From a virus: a stretch of DNA of 25,182 bases. The notes beneath the pieces were generated by a model. The model was not told the origin of the DNA. It did not search any database and saw only the letters and a program-made list of their open reading frames with translations. Within the stretch, counting starts at the first letter, position 1, and each line of letters begins with the position of its first letter. The translations under genes were made by a program, and so were the position numbers. Shown one piece after another: positions 16,998 through 23,189 of the stretch. The stretch covers positions 1 through 25,182 of the IMG/VR virus record IMGVR_UViG_3300029263_000287; one strand, 5' to 3'.

Positions 16998-18513
16998 CTG
17001 AAACCTCCGTGATGTTTAAGTCTATATATTCCTCCTCAAAAGCAGGAACCCACCATACTCGAAGCGTGGATCTCTTTCCATCCTCGCGTTGTATGTTCTG
17101 ATGCCCATGAGCATCTGCACCATTGTTTAAAGTCTTCAATGCTTCTTGGACCTGTGCCCTACTGTAAAAAGTAAAATGTCGGTTGTGCAAATATAACATA
17201 AGACCAGAGATTGTGAACCTTGTAAGACCTTCCTCGGTCCAGGGCTTTCCCATCTCTAGTTCTTCTGGCACTATAGCCTTTATACGGCTCGTACAGTAGG
17301 CTCTAAGGTGTTCCTTAAACTGACCCACCATCGTTAGTTCTTCGGGCACCTCAAGGTATGTAGCACCCAACATTAAATTACTGACCGCTACCTGCCAAGA
17401 CTGGGCTTTAACAGTTGGCGGCATGATATTAATCTGCTCCATGCAAGCACGTTGCCAAAGCGTTTGATTCTGTAGCTGCTCTGTTGAAAGTTGTACACGC
17501 TTCCCACCTACATCCATAAAGTATAATCGAGGCTCGGATAAAAGAGTTGTAAGCCCACCCATCTGTGGCATCTCAGGTTGATCCCCACCAACACCGTACT
17601 TCTTGGTCTTACAAATCTCCTTATCGCAGTAACTCTTAAATGGTTCCTGCTCACAGGTGTAAAAGTATTCTTTCTTGCTCAGTGATTTAACTAGGTTTGT
17701 TACCTCTGTCGCTGGCAAGGGATCCGCACATAGCGTTCGGTTAATATCCTCGAACTTTGAAACCCAATCGTCGGGGTTCTTCAAACGGCAGTAAACACCG
17801 CACATAAACAACGTTTTGTTTCGCTCCTCGGATATCTGTCCTTGGCTCGTGATGTGTTGTAGGCAGGGCGGTCCATCTGTAAAATACTTTCTTGGTCCGC
17901 CTAGCTGCATGGACTCTAACTGGTTTAATGCAACACGCTCAGACTCAATCAGATTTAAAAACTTATCAAGTTCGAGAGCGTCGCCCTTTGCATTAAACCC
18001 ATAGCGCATGGTTTCTTCTGCTTTAAAGTATGGTATGTTAATAAAGTTACCAACATCCCCTCGCTCTGCTAGGATTGAATCTTGTTTAGGAAAGATCTCG
18101 CACCCAGAAAACCCTAGTGCAATAGACATCTCCGTCAGGTACTCACGTATAACGGAGGCCTGTTCGTATTCTTTTAGAAATAAATATAAGTGTGCCCCAC
18201 CAGACTTAGACCGACAGTGAACCAACGGTAGCTTTAATTTGTATATCTTTTGTGTAAGTGATTTATGATCTAGGTCATACGTGTCAATGTCCAGTGCTCC
18301 AAACTTGCACATGTTATCTTCATTGATTGGTATAGCACCCACACCTTGAACACCGTCAATGTGTTCTTGTATCTTCTCAACGGTCATAGGTTCTCGAACG
18401 ATCCGACTATCTGCTTCAGCCTTGCCGTTCCTTCCTACTCTTCCAACCGTCGTCGTACCGTGTGCCACGGTTGACCCTTGAAAAGCTTTCATAAGTCTTT
18501 CTGCGTAAGACAT
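16981..18513 (-). CDS. archaeo-eukaryotic-type primase (AEP, TOTE-like), 510 aa
   Basis: The N-terminal half matches the AEP catalytic core as used in TOTE-conflict and related primases. The metal-binding DxD is in FGALDIDTYD (D75, D77). The active-site histidine is in CRSKSGGAHLYLFL (about H108). A third acidic/EIFPKQD motif lies at 139-145, followed by FINIPYF. A helical region follows, with cysteines at about 217, 238, 242, 287, 296 and 301. The last group (YTCEQEP, SYCDKEICKTKKYGVGG) looks like a zinc or Fe-S site recalling PriL/PriCT modules. The C-terminus ends VSDDIPF, like the SSB-type protein upstream. The start is preceded by AAGG with a 9-base spacer. It probably lays primers for the family A polymerase of the same operon. 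A strong terminator hairpin ends about 18 bases before the start. Confidence 0.82.
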   Translation of the reverse strand: MSYAERLMKAFQGSTVAHGTTTVGRVGRNGKAEADSRIVREPMTVEKIQEHIDGVQGVGAIPINEDNMCKFGALDIDTYDLDHKSLTQKIYKLKLPLVHCRSKSGGAHLYLFLKEYEQASVIREYLTEMSIALGFSGCEIFPKQDSILAERGDVGNFINIPYFKAEETMRYGFNAKGDALELDKFLNLIESERVALNQLESMQLGGPRKYFTDGPPCLQHITSQGQISEERNKTLFMCGVYCRLKNPDDWVSKFEDINRTLCADPLPATEVTNLVKSLSKKEYFYTCEQEPFKSYCDKEICKTKKYGVGGDQPEMPQMGGLTTLLSEPRLYFMDVGGKRVQLSTEQLQNQTLWQRACMEQINIMPPTVKAQSWQVAVSNLMLGATYLEVPEELTMVGQFKEHLRAYCTSRIKAIVPEELEMGKPWTEEGLTRFTISGLMLYLHNRHFTFYSRAQVQEALKTLNNGADAHGHQNIQREDGKRSTLRVWWVPAFEEEYIDLNITEVSDDIPF

Positions 18514-18530
18514 GTGTGTATCCTTGGGGA

Positions 18531-18571
18531 AAATAAAAAAAAGGAGGAGAGTGTTTGTAGCACCCCCCTCC
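18531..18571 (-). terminator. intrinsic terminator/attenuator between SSB-like gene and primase gene
   Basis: Read on the minus strand, an 11-bp stem GGAGGGGGGTG / CACTCTCCTCC (two G-U wobbles) closes a 7-base loop and is followed by eight T residues and then ATTTT. This is a textbook rho-independent terminator. It lies 12 bases after the SSB-like stop and just before the primase start, within one co-directional gene run, so it probably lowers primase-helicase-polymerase transcription relative to SSB. Confidence 0.85.
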
Positions 18572-18583
18572 GAGGGCTAACGC

Positions 18584-19420
18584 TTAAAACGGAATGTCAT
18601 CGTCTTTCAAAGGAGCTGTGGGCGTCTCCTCTGGCGTAGCCTTTACCTCTCCACTTTTAACACTTAAATGGAATAGTTTTGCTTCAGAGTATATCTCTTT
18701 GTCCTCTGGATTAACAAAAGGGTTGAGAATTTGATCACGTTGAACACTGTAATTATAATAAGTCTCAGTACTATTTTTCTTCGTTTCAGTAACAACAGTA
18801 AGATTCCACACAGAAGCAAAGCTAGGCGGTTTCCACTTAACAACCTTTTCTTCTTCTTCTTCTTTAGGAGGAATAATTACTTCTAGAGTTGGCATCATAG
18901 CAAGTTGAGTCTTCCAACGTCTGCTTACTTTAAGTGATGACACTTTCATATCTATAACCGCTGGCTGTAAATTACCATCATCCATTACCAAGCAAAAAAT
19001 ATTGTCTGTTACAACCATCTCGTTTCCATTAGGTAAAATATCCTTAAAAGACGGCTCTGTTACTCTTGTAACTTGATTAAGAACAGGATCTCCTGGTGGT
19101 ATCTCTCGTACAAAACCACCAATTGGTTTTGGTATCCATTCAATGTACTTCGTAACCATAAAACAAGGAATAACTTTTATCCCTGTTTCCCCATCCCAGT
19201 ATTGATTGGTTAAGTTATTAAATATATCTCCAGCAGTGAGACCATTAATATACTTGCCCCCCTTTTTTAACTGTGGGTTTCCAGTTTGTGCCATACGTAT
19301 GTATGGAATCTGCATTTCATCAGAGTTAAATACAGTGCCCTCACCTGAGTCCTGCATAAGATCACTCATAACATCAGCAGATAATGCTGTCACCTTTGCT
19401 TTCGCTATCTCATTTGCCAT
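18584..19420 (-). CDS. probable phage single-stranded DNA-binding protein with DDDIPF tail, 278 aa
   Basis: The C-terminus (residues 265-278) is PTAPLKDDDIPF-like, an acidic tail ending in Ile-Pro-Phe. This is the hallmark of bacterial SSB, where the tail recruits replication and repair partners. The rest has beta-rich stretches (IKVIPCFMVTKYIEW, DNIFCLVMDD) compatible with an OB-fold core, and a Lys/Glu-rich insertion with a run of five Glu near residue 185. I cannot prove the OB fold by eye. A comparable layout (core plus acidic tail) is known for phage SSBs such as T7 gp2.5 and T4 gp32, though their tails do not end in IPF. The start has GGGGGAG seven bases upstream. It lies two bases after the previous gene and before a strong terminator, consistent with high expression. 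Confidence 0.65.
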   Translation of the reverse strand: MANEIAKAKVTALSADVMSDLMQDSGEGTVFNSDEMQIPYIRMAQTGNPQLKKGGKYINGLTAGDIFNNLTNQYWDGETGIKVIPCFMVTKYIEWIPKPIGGFVREIPPGDPVLNQVTRVTEPSFKDILPNGNEMVVTDNIFCLVMDDGNLQPAVIDMKVSSLKVSRRWKTQLAMMPTLEVIIPPKEEEEEKVVKWKPPSFASVWNLTVVTETKKNSTETYYNYSVQRDQILNPFVNPEDKEIYSEAKLFHLSVKSGEVKATPEETPTAPLKDDDIPF

Positions 19421-19422
19421 AA

Positions 19423-19998
19423 TTATACTCCCCCTATCTTTGCTTGTTGCGTTAAAAAACCATTAAATAAATCAAGTCCTGTATTTTTACCCGCTGATTC
19501 TCTTCTTATAACAGTTGCGTCCAAGGTACTGTGATGAACATGTGATTTGACTACAGCGTCAAAACCTTTGTCTTTTAAAATGCCAATCACATCTCCCACT
19601 AGATTATCTTTACCTTTATCTAATGATACTATGAGTTCATTTTTAATAATGCCTCCCTCGTTATTCTCTCTCAGCCAGGCCAAAGCTTTTTCCCTTTTAT
19701 CTTCATTAACTGGGAGTCTAGCACGGCAAAAAGGTGTTACAGATACTTTGTATCCTCCTTTTACTGTCGTGTCTGTCATATTCATTTGAGTCATAATATC
19801 AGGAATAGCTTTCATCTCTAGTCTTTGCTTTTCCTCGTTGAGCTTTGTCTTTTCTTCTTTATTGGCTTCTAATGCATCCTTTACTTTTTGATGCGCGTAA
19901 ACCAACTCGCTTAACGTGCGGCCTTCTGCTGTGCTGATGTCTGCTAGTGCTTCACTTGCACTTGGACCATCAAACAGGTCTTCAAATATATCTTCCAT
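19423..19998 (-). CDS. conserved-looking phage protein with N-terminal coiled coil, unknown function, 191 aa
   Basis: First gene of the leftward replication operon. Residues about 30-65 (KVKDALEANKEEKTKLNEEK and following) form a charged coiled coil. A compact alpha/beta domain follows (YKVSVTPFCRARLPVNEDKR, then KALAWLRENNEGGIIKNELI), with a His-rich turn SHVHHSTLDATVIRRE at about 150-165. I remember proteins of this general look next to SSB genes in other podophages, without assigned function. The start is supported by GAGG eight bases upstream. Only two bases separate it from the SSB-like gene, so the two are probably co-expressed and might form a complex. That is inference from position. 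Confidence 0.65.
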   Translation of the reverse strand: MEDIFEDLFDGPSASEALADISTAEGRTLSELVYAHQKVKDALEANKEEKTKLNEEKQRLEMKAIPDIMTQMNMTDTTVKGGYKVSVTPFCRARLPVNEDKREKALAWLRENNEGGIIKNELIVSLDKGKDNLVGDVIGILKDKGFDAVVKSHVHHSTLDATVIRRESAGKNTGLDLFNGFLTQQAKIGGV

Positions 19999-20022
19999 AA
20001 GGTTATCCTCTTCAGGGTTGTG

Positions 20023-20058
20023 GTTTATAAACTACTGTGGTAGTCCATGTATGTGGAC
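20023..20058. promoter_or_regulatory. cluster of three contiguous dyad symmetries in the divergent intergenic region
   Basis: Between the leftward replication operon (start 19998) and the rightward helicase gene (start 20075) lie three adjoining inverted repeats. They are the perfect 10-bp palindrome GTTTATAAAC (20023-20032), ACTAC-TGTG-GTAGT (20031-20044) and GTCCA-TGTATG-TGGAC (20043-20058). Neighbouring dyads share one or two bases. Position and symmetry suggest binding sites for dimeric regulators controlling both directions, or an origin element. I see no convincing sigma-70 promoter match. Confidence 0.5.
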
Positions 20059-20074
20059 AATAGTGGAGATATGT

Positions 20075-21553
20075 ATGAGTGTCAAATATAAAAATAAATT
20101 AAAGTTTAAATTAAAACCTTACGACCATCAACTTAAAGCATTAGATAAGGCGGCTGCTCGACCAGAGTATGGCTTCTTCATGGAGATGGGTACTGGTAAA
20201 AGTAAAGTCCTGTTAGATAACATAGGATATTTATTCTTAGAAGGGCAAGTAGACTTTGCTTTAATCATCGCACCCAAGGGCGTGTATCGTAACTGGGTAT
20301 CCAAAGAAATACCAGAGCACATGTCTGATGACGTGCCCCATCGTGTAATCAGGTGGGTAGCTTCCCCAAACAAAAAGCAACAGGCAGAAATGCGTTCAGT
20401 TAAAGAACCCTTTGCCGGACTAACCATCTTCGTCATGAATGTCGAAGCCTTCTCCTCGATCAAAGGTAAGAACGCAGGGGAATGGATGGGAATCAACCTG
20501 GGTCGCAACGGAATGATCGCAGTGGATGAAAGCACCACCATCAAAAACCACAAGGCTAAACGAACCAAGGCCCTGTTAAAGATAGCTTTAAAGTTTAAGT
20601 TCAGACGATTGCTAACGGGATCCCCCATAACCAAATCACCCCTAGATATATATAGTCAGACAGAGTTTCTTAGGGCCGGGCTTCTTGGGCATGATAGTTT
20701 CTACTCCTTTCAAGGTCGCTACGCGGTCCTACAAAAGAGAACAATGGGGGCCGCTGCATTCACGCAGATCATCGGATACCGAAACTTGGACGAACTATCA
20801 GATAGAATAGATATGTTTAGCTACCGTGTACTTAAGAAAGACTGCCTCGATCTACCCGAAAAGATATACACCGTTCGATACGTCGGCATGTCCGATGAGC
20901 AATTTAAATACTACGAGCAAATAAGAAACCACGCTATGGTTCTCTTTGACAACGGTGAAATGACCACGGCCCCTGCTGTAATCACCCAGCTTCTACGATT
21001 GCAGCAGATTCTTTCTGGACATTTAAAAACAGATGACGATGAAATGATCACGTTTCCCTCATCTAGGCTCACTGCATTGCAGGAAATAATTAATGAGCAC
21101 GATGGTAAAGCAATCATCTGGTCTCGATTCCGCCATGACATAAAGCAAATCACCGAAACGTTAAACAAAACCTTTGGACCAGGGTGTGCCGCCTCATACT
21201 TTGGCGATACATCTGATGATGAACGTAACGAAATCGTACAGAACTTTCAGAATCCAAACCACCCACTAAAGTATTTCGTGGGTAATCCAGCAACCGCAGG
21301 GTACGGCTTAACTTTGACCGAAGCTAATCTTGTGGTATACTACGCCAATGACTTTAATCTGGAAACACGTATCCAGTCAGAAGACAGGTGCCATCGTATC
21401 GGTCAACGCAACCCAGTTACCTATGTAGATCTAATAAATGAAGGCACGATTGACGAACGAATAGTCAAGGCCCTTCGAGCCAAGATAGATATAGGTGCAA
21501 GAGTATTAGGAGAGGAAGCAAGAGAATGGCTAACACTGAAACCAAAAAAGTAG
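20075..21553 (+). CDS. SNF2-family superfamily 2 helicase/translocase, 492 aa
   Basis: An ATP-driven DNA translocase. Motifs in order: Q-like KPYDHQLKAL (residues 14-23), Walker A EMGTGKS (37-43), motif Ia IIAPKGVYRNW (64-74), motif II AVDESTTIKN (149-158), motif III LTGSP (180-184), a motif IV-like KAIIWSRF (345-352), motif V PATAGYGLTL (405-414) and motif VI QSEDRCHRIGQ (434-444). The RCHRIGQ box and the IKN after motif II are typical of SNF2. Motif II reads DEST rather than DEGH/DEAH. I chose the ATG at 20075 because GGAGA lies six bases upstream and the protein core begins there; the frame extends to 19916 but would run back through the divergent control region. It may act in recombination, replication restart or clearing DNA-bound proteins. 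It is transcribed away from the replication operon. Confidence 0.9.
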   Translation: MSVKYKNKLKFKLKPYDHQLKALDKAAARPEYGFFMEMGTGKSKVLLDNIGYLFLEGQVDFALIIAPKGVYRNWVSKEIPEHMSDDVPHRVIRWVASPNKKQQAEMRSVKEPFAGLTIFVMNVEAFSSIKGKNAGEWMGINLGRNGMIAVDESTTIKNHKAKRTKALLKIALKFKFRRLLTGSPITKSPLDIYSQTEFLRAGLLGHDSFYSFQGRYAVLQKRTMGAAAFTQIIGYRNLDELSDRIDMFSYRVLKKDCLDLPEKIYTVRYVGMSDEQFKYYEQIRNHAMVLFDNGEMTTAPAVITQLLRLQQILSGHLKTDDDEMITFPSSRLTALQEIINEHDGKAIIWSRFRHDIKQITETLNKTFGPGCAASYFGDTSDDERNEIVQNFQNPNHPLKYFVGNPATAGYGLTLTEANLVVYYANDFNLETRIQSEDRCHRIGQRNPVTYVDLINEGTIDERIVKALRAKIDIGARVLGEEAREWLTLKPKK

Positions 21554-21786
21554 AATACCTAGACGCGGCTATCGAAACAATGGTTGATTATAAAAGGGGA
21601 CTTCGGACCCTGGACACTGGTGCAAAGGAACTCGCTGCACAGACTGGACTTGATCACGATGTAGCAAGAGAGTTGTTAAAGAGTATGTACAAACATAATG
21701 TTACGCAGATCCGAGGCTATACAAAAGAACCTGATCGCTTACGCCAAGGGAAGATCGGAACACCTAGCGAGACTAAAAGAAAGTAG
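21526..21786 (+). CDS. small HTH-like protein of unknown function, 86 aa
   Basis: The frame overlaps the 3' end of the helicase gene by 28 bases, with GGAGAGGAAGCAAGAGA upstream providing an RBS. The middle (LDTGAKELAAQTGLDHDVARELLKSM) resembles a helix-turn-helix with the turn at GLDHD. The C-terminus is basic (KRK at the end), so nucleic-acid binding is plausible, but I recognise no family. The stop codon runs directly into the stem of a strong terminator, so this is the last gene of the two-gene rightward unit. Coding status is supported by RBS, length and position. Confidence 0.6.
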   Translation: MANTETKKVEYLDAAIETMVDYKRGLRTLDTGAKELAAQTGLDHDVARELLKSMYKHNVTQIRGYTKEPDRLRQGKIGTPSETKRK

Positions 21787-21809
21787 GGGGCAAAAGCCCC
21801 CCATTTTAT
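21786..21809 (+). terminator. intrinsic terminator of the rightward helicase unit, possibly bidirectional
   Basis: Perfect 6-bp GC stem GGGGGC / GCCCCC with an AAAA loop (21786-21801), followed by CATTTTATT. It starts in the last base of the upstream stop codon. On the opposite strand the hairpin is followed by CTACTTTCTTTT and lies 4 bases after the convergent small gene, so it may serve both directions. Confidence 0.9.
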
Positions 21810-21961
21810 TCATCTTCAGCAACGGCACGTCTAATCAATACCGACATCTGTCGAGCCATTGACCGCTGTTCCTTAACTGATAAATCATAAAGTAACTTGT
21901 GATCGTCTATCAACACGGCAACGTTTCTAAATTTAGGGTCTTCTTTTACTGTGGCAGCCAT
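21806..21961 (-). CDS. small ribbon-helix-helix-like protein, 51 aa
   Basis: A 51-residue frame starts at ATG 21961 with GGAGAA five bases upstream. The sequence FRNVAVLIDDHKLLYDLSVK followed by RSMARQMSVLIRRAV has the layout of a ribbon-helix-helix DNA-binding protein: a short beta strand (NVAVLID), a first helix, a turn with Arg-Ser, and a second helix ending in basic residues. Such dimeric proteins usually repress transcription. It is the last gene of the leftward accessory unit and abuts the convergent terminator. The family call is by pattern only, but the strong RBS and RHH-like periodicity make it likely to be real. Confidence 0.65.
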   Translation of the reverse strand: MAATVKEDPKFRNVAVLIDDHKLLYDLSVKEQRSMARQMSVLIRRAVAEDE

Positions 21962-21989
21962 AATATTCTCCTATATGTGCTTTGTCTAT

Positions 21990-22018
21990 ATTCTATGTGT
22001 GTATAACATGTGTTTGAA
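21990..22018 (-). promoter_or_regulatory. weak sigma-70-like promoter candidate upstream of the 51-aa RHH gene
   Basis: On the minus strand TTCAAA (22018-22013, 4/6 to TTGACA) and TAGAAT (21995-21990, 5/6 to TATAAT) are separated by 17 bases, about 29 bases before the small gene's start. The gap of about 60 bases between two otherwise tightly packed genes makes a separate promoter plausible, but the match is modest. Confidence 0.3.
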
Positions 22019-22021
22019 CTG

Positions 22022-22186
22022 TTATTCAAGTAGTCTAGCTAACGATATAATCTCCTCTGCTCTCTCTTTTAAACCAGGAACATGATGTAATCGTTTGGCA
22101 TCCATCCTAATAATGTCAGCCTTGCGAACGATTGAATCAATAATCGGTTGGATGTTGTCTTCCTCATTACAATTACATTTAGCCAT
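22022..22186 (-). CDS. small protein of unknown function, 54 aa
   Basis: The ATG at 22186 lies inside the last codons of the cytosine methyltransferase gene (8-base overlap, ATGGCTAA), with AGGAG eight bases upstream. The product begins MAKCNCNEEDN and then forms two probable helices (IQPIIDSIVRKADIIRM and VPGLKERAEEIISLARLLE). The CxC near the N-terminus could bind metal, or be chance. There is no recognisable family. The overlap and RBS follow the same coupling pattern seen at other junctions in this region, which supports its being a gene. Confidence 0.6.
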   Translation of the reverse strand: MAKCNCNEEDNIQPIIDSIVRKADIIRMDAKRLHHVPGLKERAEEIISLARLLE

Positions 22187-23189
22187 TTATCTGCTCCTTT
22201 ATTGCTAATCCTATGTTCATTGCTATCTGTGGAACAATCGCGTTCCCTAGTCCTTTAAGTCTGTCCACCCTTCTGGGTATCCCATGAGCCACTCGACCCA
22301 CGTCGGGTTCAACTGCCCATATACTTTCTGTCTGCCCCCAGCCGCATCTATAACCTCTGTTGTTAAGCTCTTCTGTGAACCCTTCTTGCCCCTCGTCCTG
22401 TCCTGATAGCCCTGACGACCTTCGCTTGCCGCTGGTGTCGGCCACATATGACCTGCTACTACTTCCTCTAGGTTGGATTTGTTGCGGTTCGCTAACTGTT
22501 CCCTGTTCTCCTCCGTTATCATCGGGTGTACTTTGTTCGCCCTCGGTGTAGGCCACATTTTCTCCGTATGGTTCACCGCGTCTCTCAGCTTCACGCCCCA
22601 CCGAACTCCGTCCTTGTTCTTCCGACTGAACCTGTTGTTCTCCAGTTCCACGTCCTGAGCTATCCCTCCTTCCACGTCGGATGCTGACGGAGTAGGCCAA
22701 TTCACTGTGGGCGATGATCCAGAGTCTGTCTCTTCGATGGGGAGCATTGACACCTGCAGCTGGAACAATAAACGTCCTTGTGGTGTACCCTTCGGCTTCC
22801 AAGTCAAGCAACACTTGGTCGAGGCCCAAGGCAATGTGACCATGAACGTTTTCGAAAACGCACCAAGTCGGTCTTTTTTGTGCAACAATTCTAAGGATGT
22901 ACGGCCAGATGTGGCGGTCATCCTCAATGCCTTTTTGCTTTCCCGCGACGGAGAACGGCTGACAGGGGTAGCCCGCTGTGAGGATATCACAGTCTGGAAC
23001 AAGTCTTTCTGGGTCATTAGCTAACTCCTTTACATCTGTAGCTATTGGTACATTTGGAAAATTCTTTGCGAGTATCTTACGGCACCACTCCTCCGTGTCG
23101 CAAAATAATATGGGGGTGGACAACTGTGCCCACTCAAAACCGAGACTAAAGCCCCCGATCCCCGAACAAAGATCAACGTGTCTGAGCAT
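22179..23189 (-). CDS. dcm: DNA (cytosine-5)-methyltransferase
   Basis: This 336-residue enzyme methylates C5 of cytosine in DNA. The motifs are complete: motif I VDLCSGIGGFSLG (residues 5-17), motif II region FCDTEEW (29-35), catalytic motif IV GYPCQPFSVAG (73-83, Cys76), motif VI ENV (113-115), motif VIII HRRDRLWIIA (151-160), and C-terminal motifs IX/X RVDRLKGLGNAIVPQIA (about 308-324). The target-recognition segment (about 162-300) is unusually Gly/Ser/Glu/Arg-rich and low in hydrophobics (for example DSSGRGTGEQQVQSEEQGRS). This is explained if the same DNA is constrained in a second frame (see the nested ORF at 22247-23017). I chose the ATG at 23189, with AGAGA six bases upstream and a 17-base overlap with the previous gene; 23204 is possible. 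No restriction enzyme is adjacent, so it is an orphan, probably anti-restriction, methylase. Confidence 0.93.
   Translation of the reverse strand: MLRHVDLCSGIGGFSLGFEWAQLSTPILFCDTEEWCRKILAKNFPNVPIATDVKELANDPERLVPDCDILTAGYPCQPFSVAGKQKGIEDDRHIWPYILRIVAQKRPTWCVFENVHGHIALGLDQVLLDLEAEGYTTRTFIVPAAGVNAPHRRDRLWIIAHSELAYSVSIRRGRRDSSGRGTGEQQVQSEEQGRSSVGREAERRGEPYGENVAYTEGEQSTPDDNGGEQGTVSEPQQIQPRGSSSRSYVADTSGKRRSSGLSGQDEGQEGFTEELNNRGYRCGWGQTESIWAVEPDVGRVAHGIPRRVDRLKGLGNAIVPQIAMNIGLAIKEQING
22247..23017 (-). CDS. nested +1-frame ORF inside dcm, 256 aa, possible overlapping gene
   Basis: The whole frame lies within the methyltransferase gene on the same strand, shifted by one base. It covers codons for Dcm residues about 58-314. 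The ATG is preceded by AAAGGAG with a seven-base spacer, an excellent ribosome-binding site with no purpose for the Dcm frame. The predicted protein is not random-looking. It contains LTWKPKGTPQGRLLFQL (71-87), three WPTP boxes followed closely by Ala (NWPTPSASD 106-114, MWPTPRAN 154-161, MWPTPAASEG 191-200), and a C-terminal LNPTWVEWLMGYPEGWTDL (236-254). I recall similar strings in phage proteins annotated around cytosine methyltransferases, so the family seems real. Function is unknown; a methylase partner or specificity factor is conceivable. The alternative is a passive shadow of conserved Dcm motifs. Codon conservation analysis would decide. Confidence 0.5.
   Translation of the reverse strand: MTQKDLFQTVISSQRATPVSRSPSRESKKALRMTATSGRTSLELLHKKDRLGAFSKTFMVTLPWASTKCCLTWKPKGTPQGRLLFQLQVSMLPIEETDSGSSPTVNWPTPSASDVEGGIAQDVELENNRFSRKNKDGVRWGVKLRDAVNHTEKMWPTPRANKVHPMITEENREQLANRNKSNLEEVVAGHMWPTPAASEGRQGYQDRTRGKKGSQKSLTTEVIDAAGGRQKVYGQLNPTWVEWLMGYPEGWTDLKD
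23025..23031 (-). promoter_or_regulatory. Shine-Dalgarno sequence for the nested ORF inside dcm
   Basis: AAAGGAG on the minus strand, seven bases before the ATG at 23017. It lies in the middle of dcm codons (KELAND region), where no other gene start would use it. It is the main sequence evidence that the nested frame is translated. Confidence 0.55.

Noticed and set aside
19916-20074. N-terminal extension of the SNF2 helicase to 19916
   Set aside because: It would be antisense to the start of the leftward operon and run through the dyad cluster; the Ser-rich extension lacks family similarity, and the ATG at 20075 has a proper RBS.
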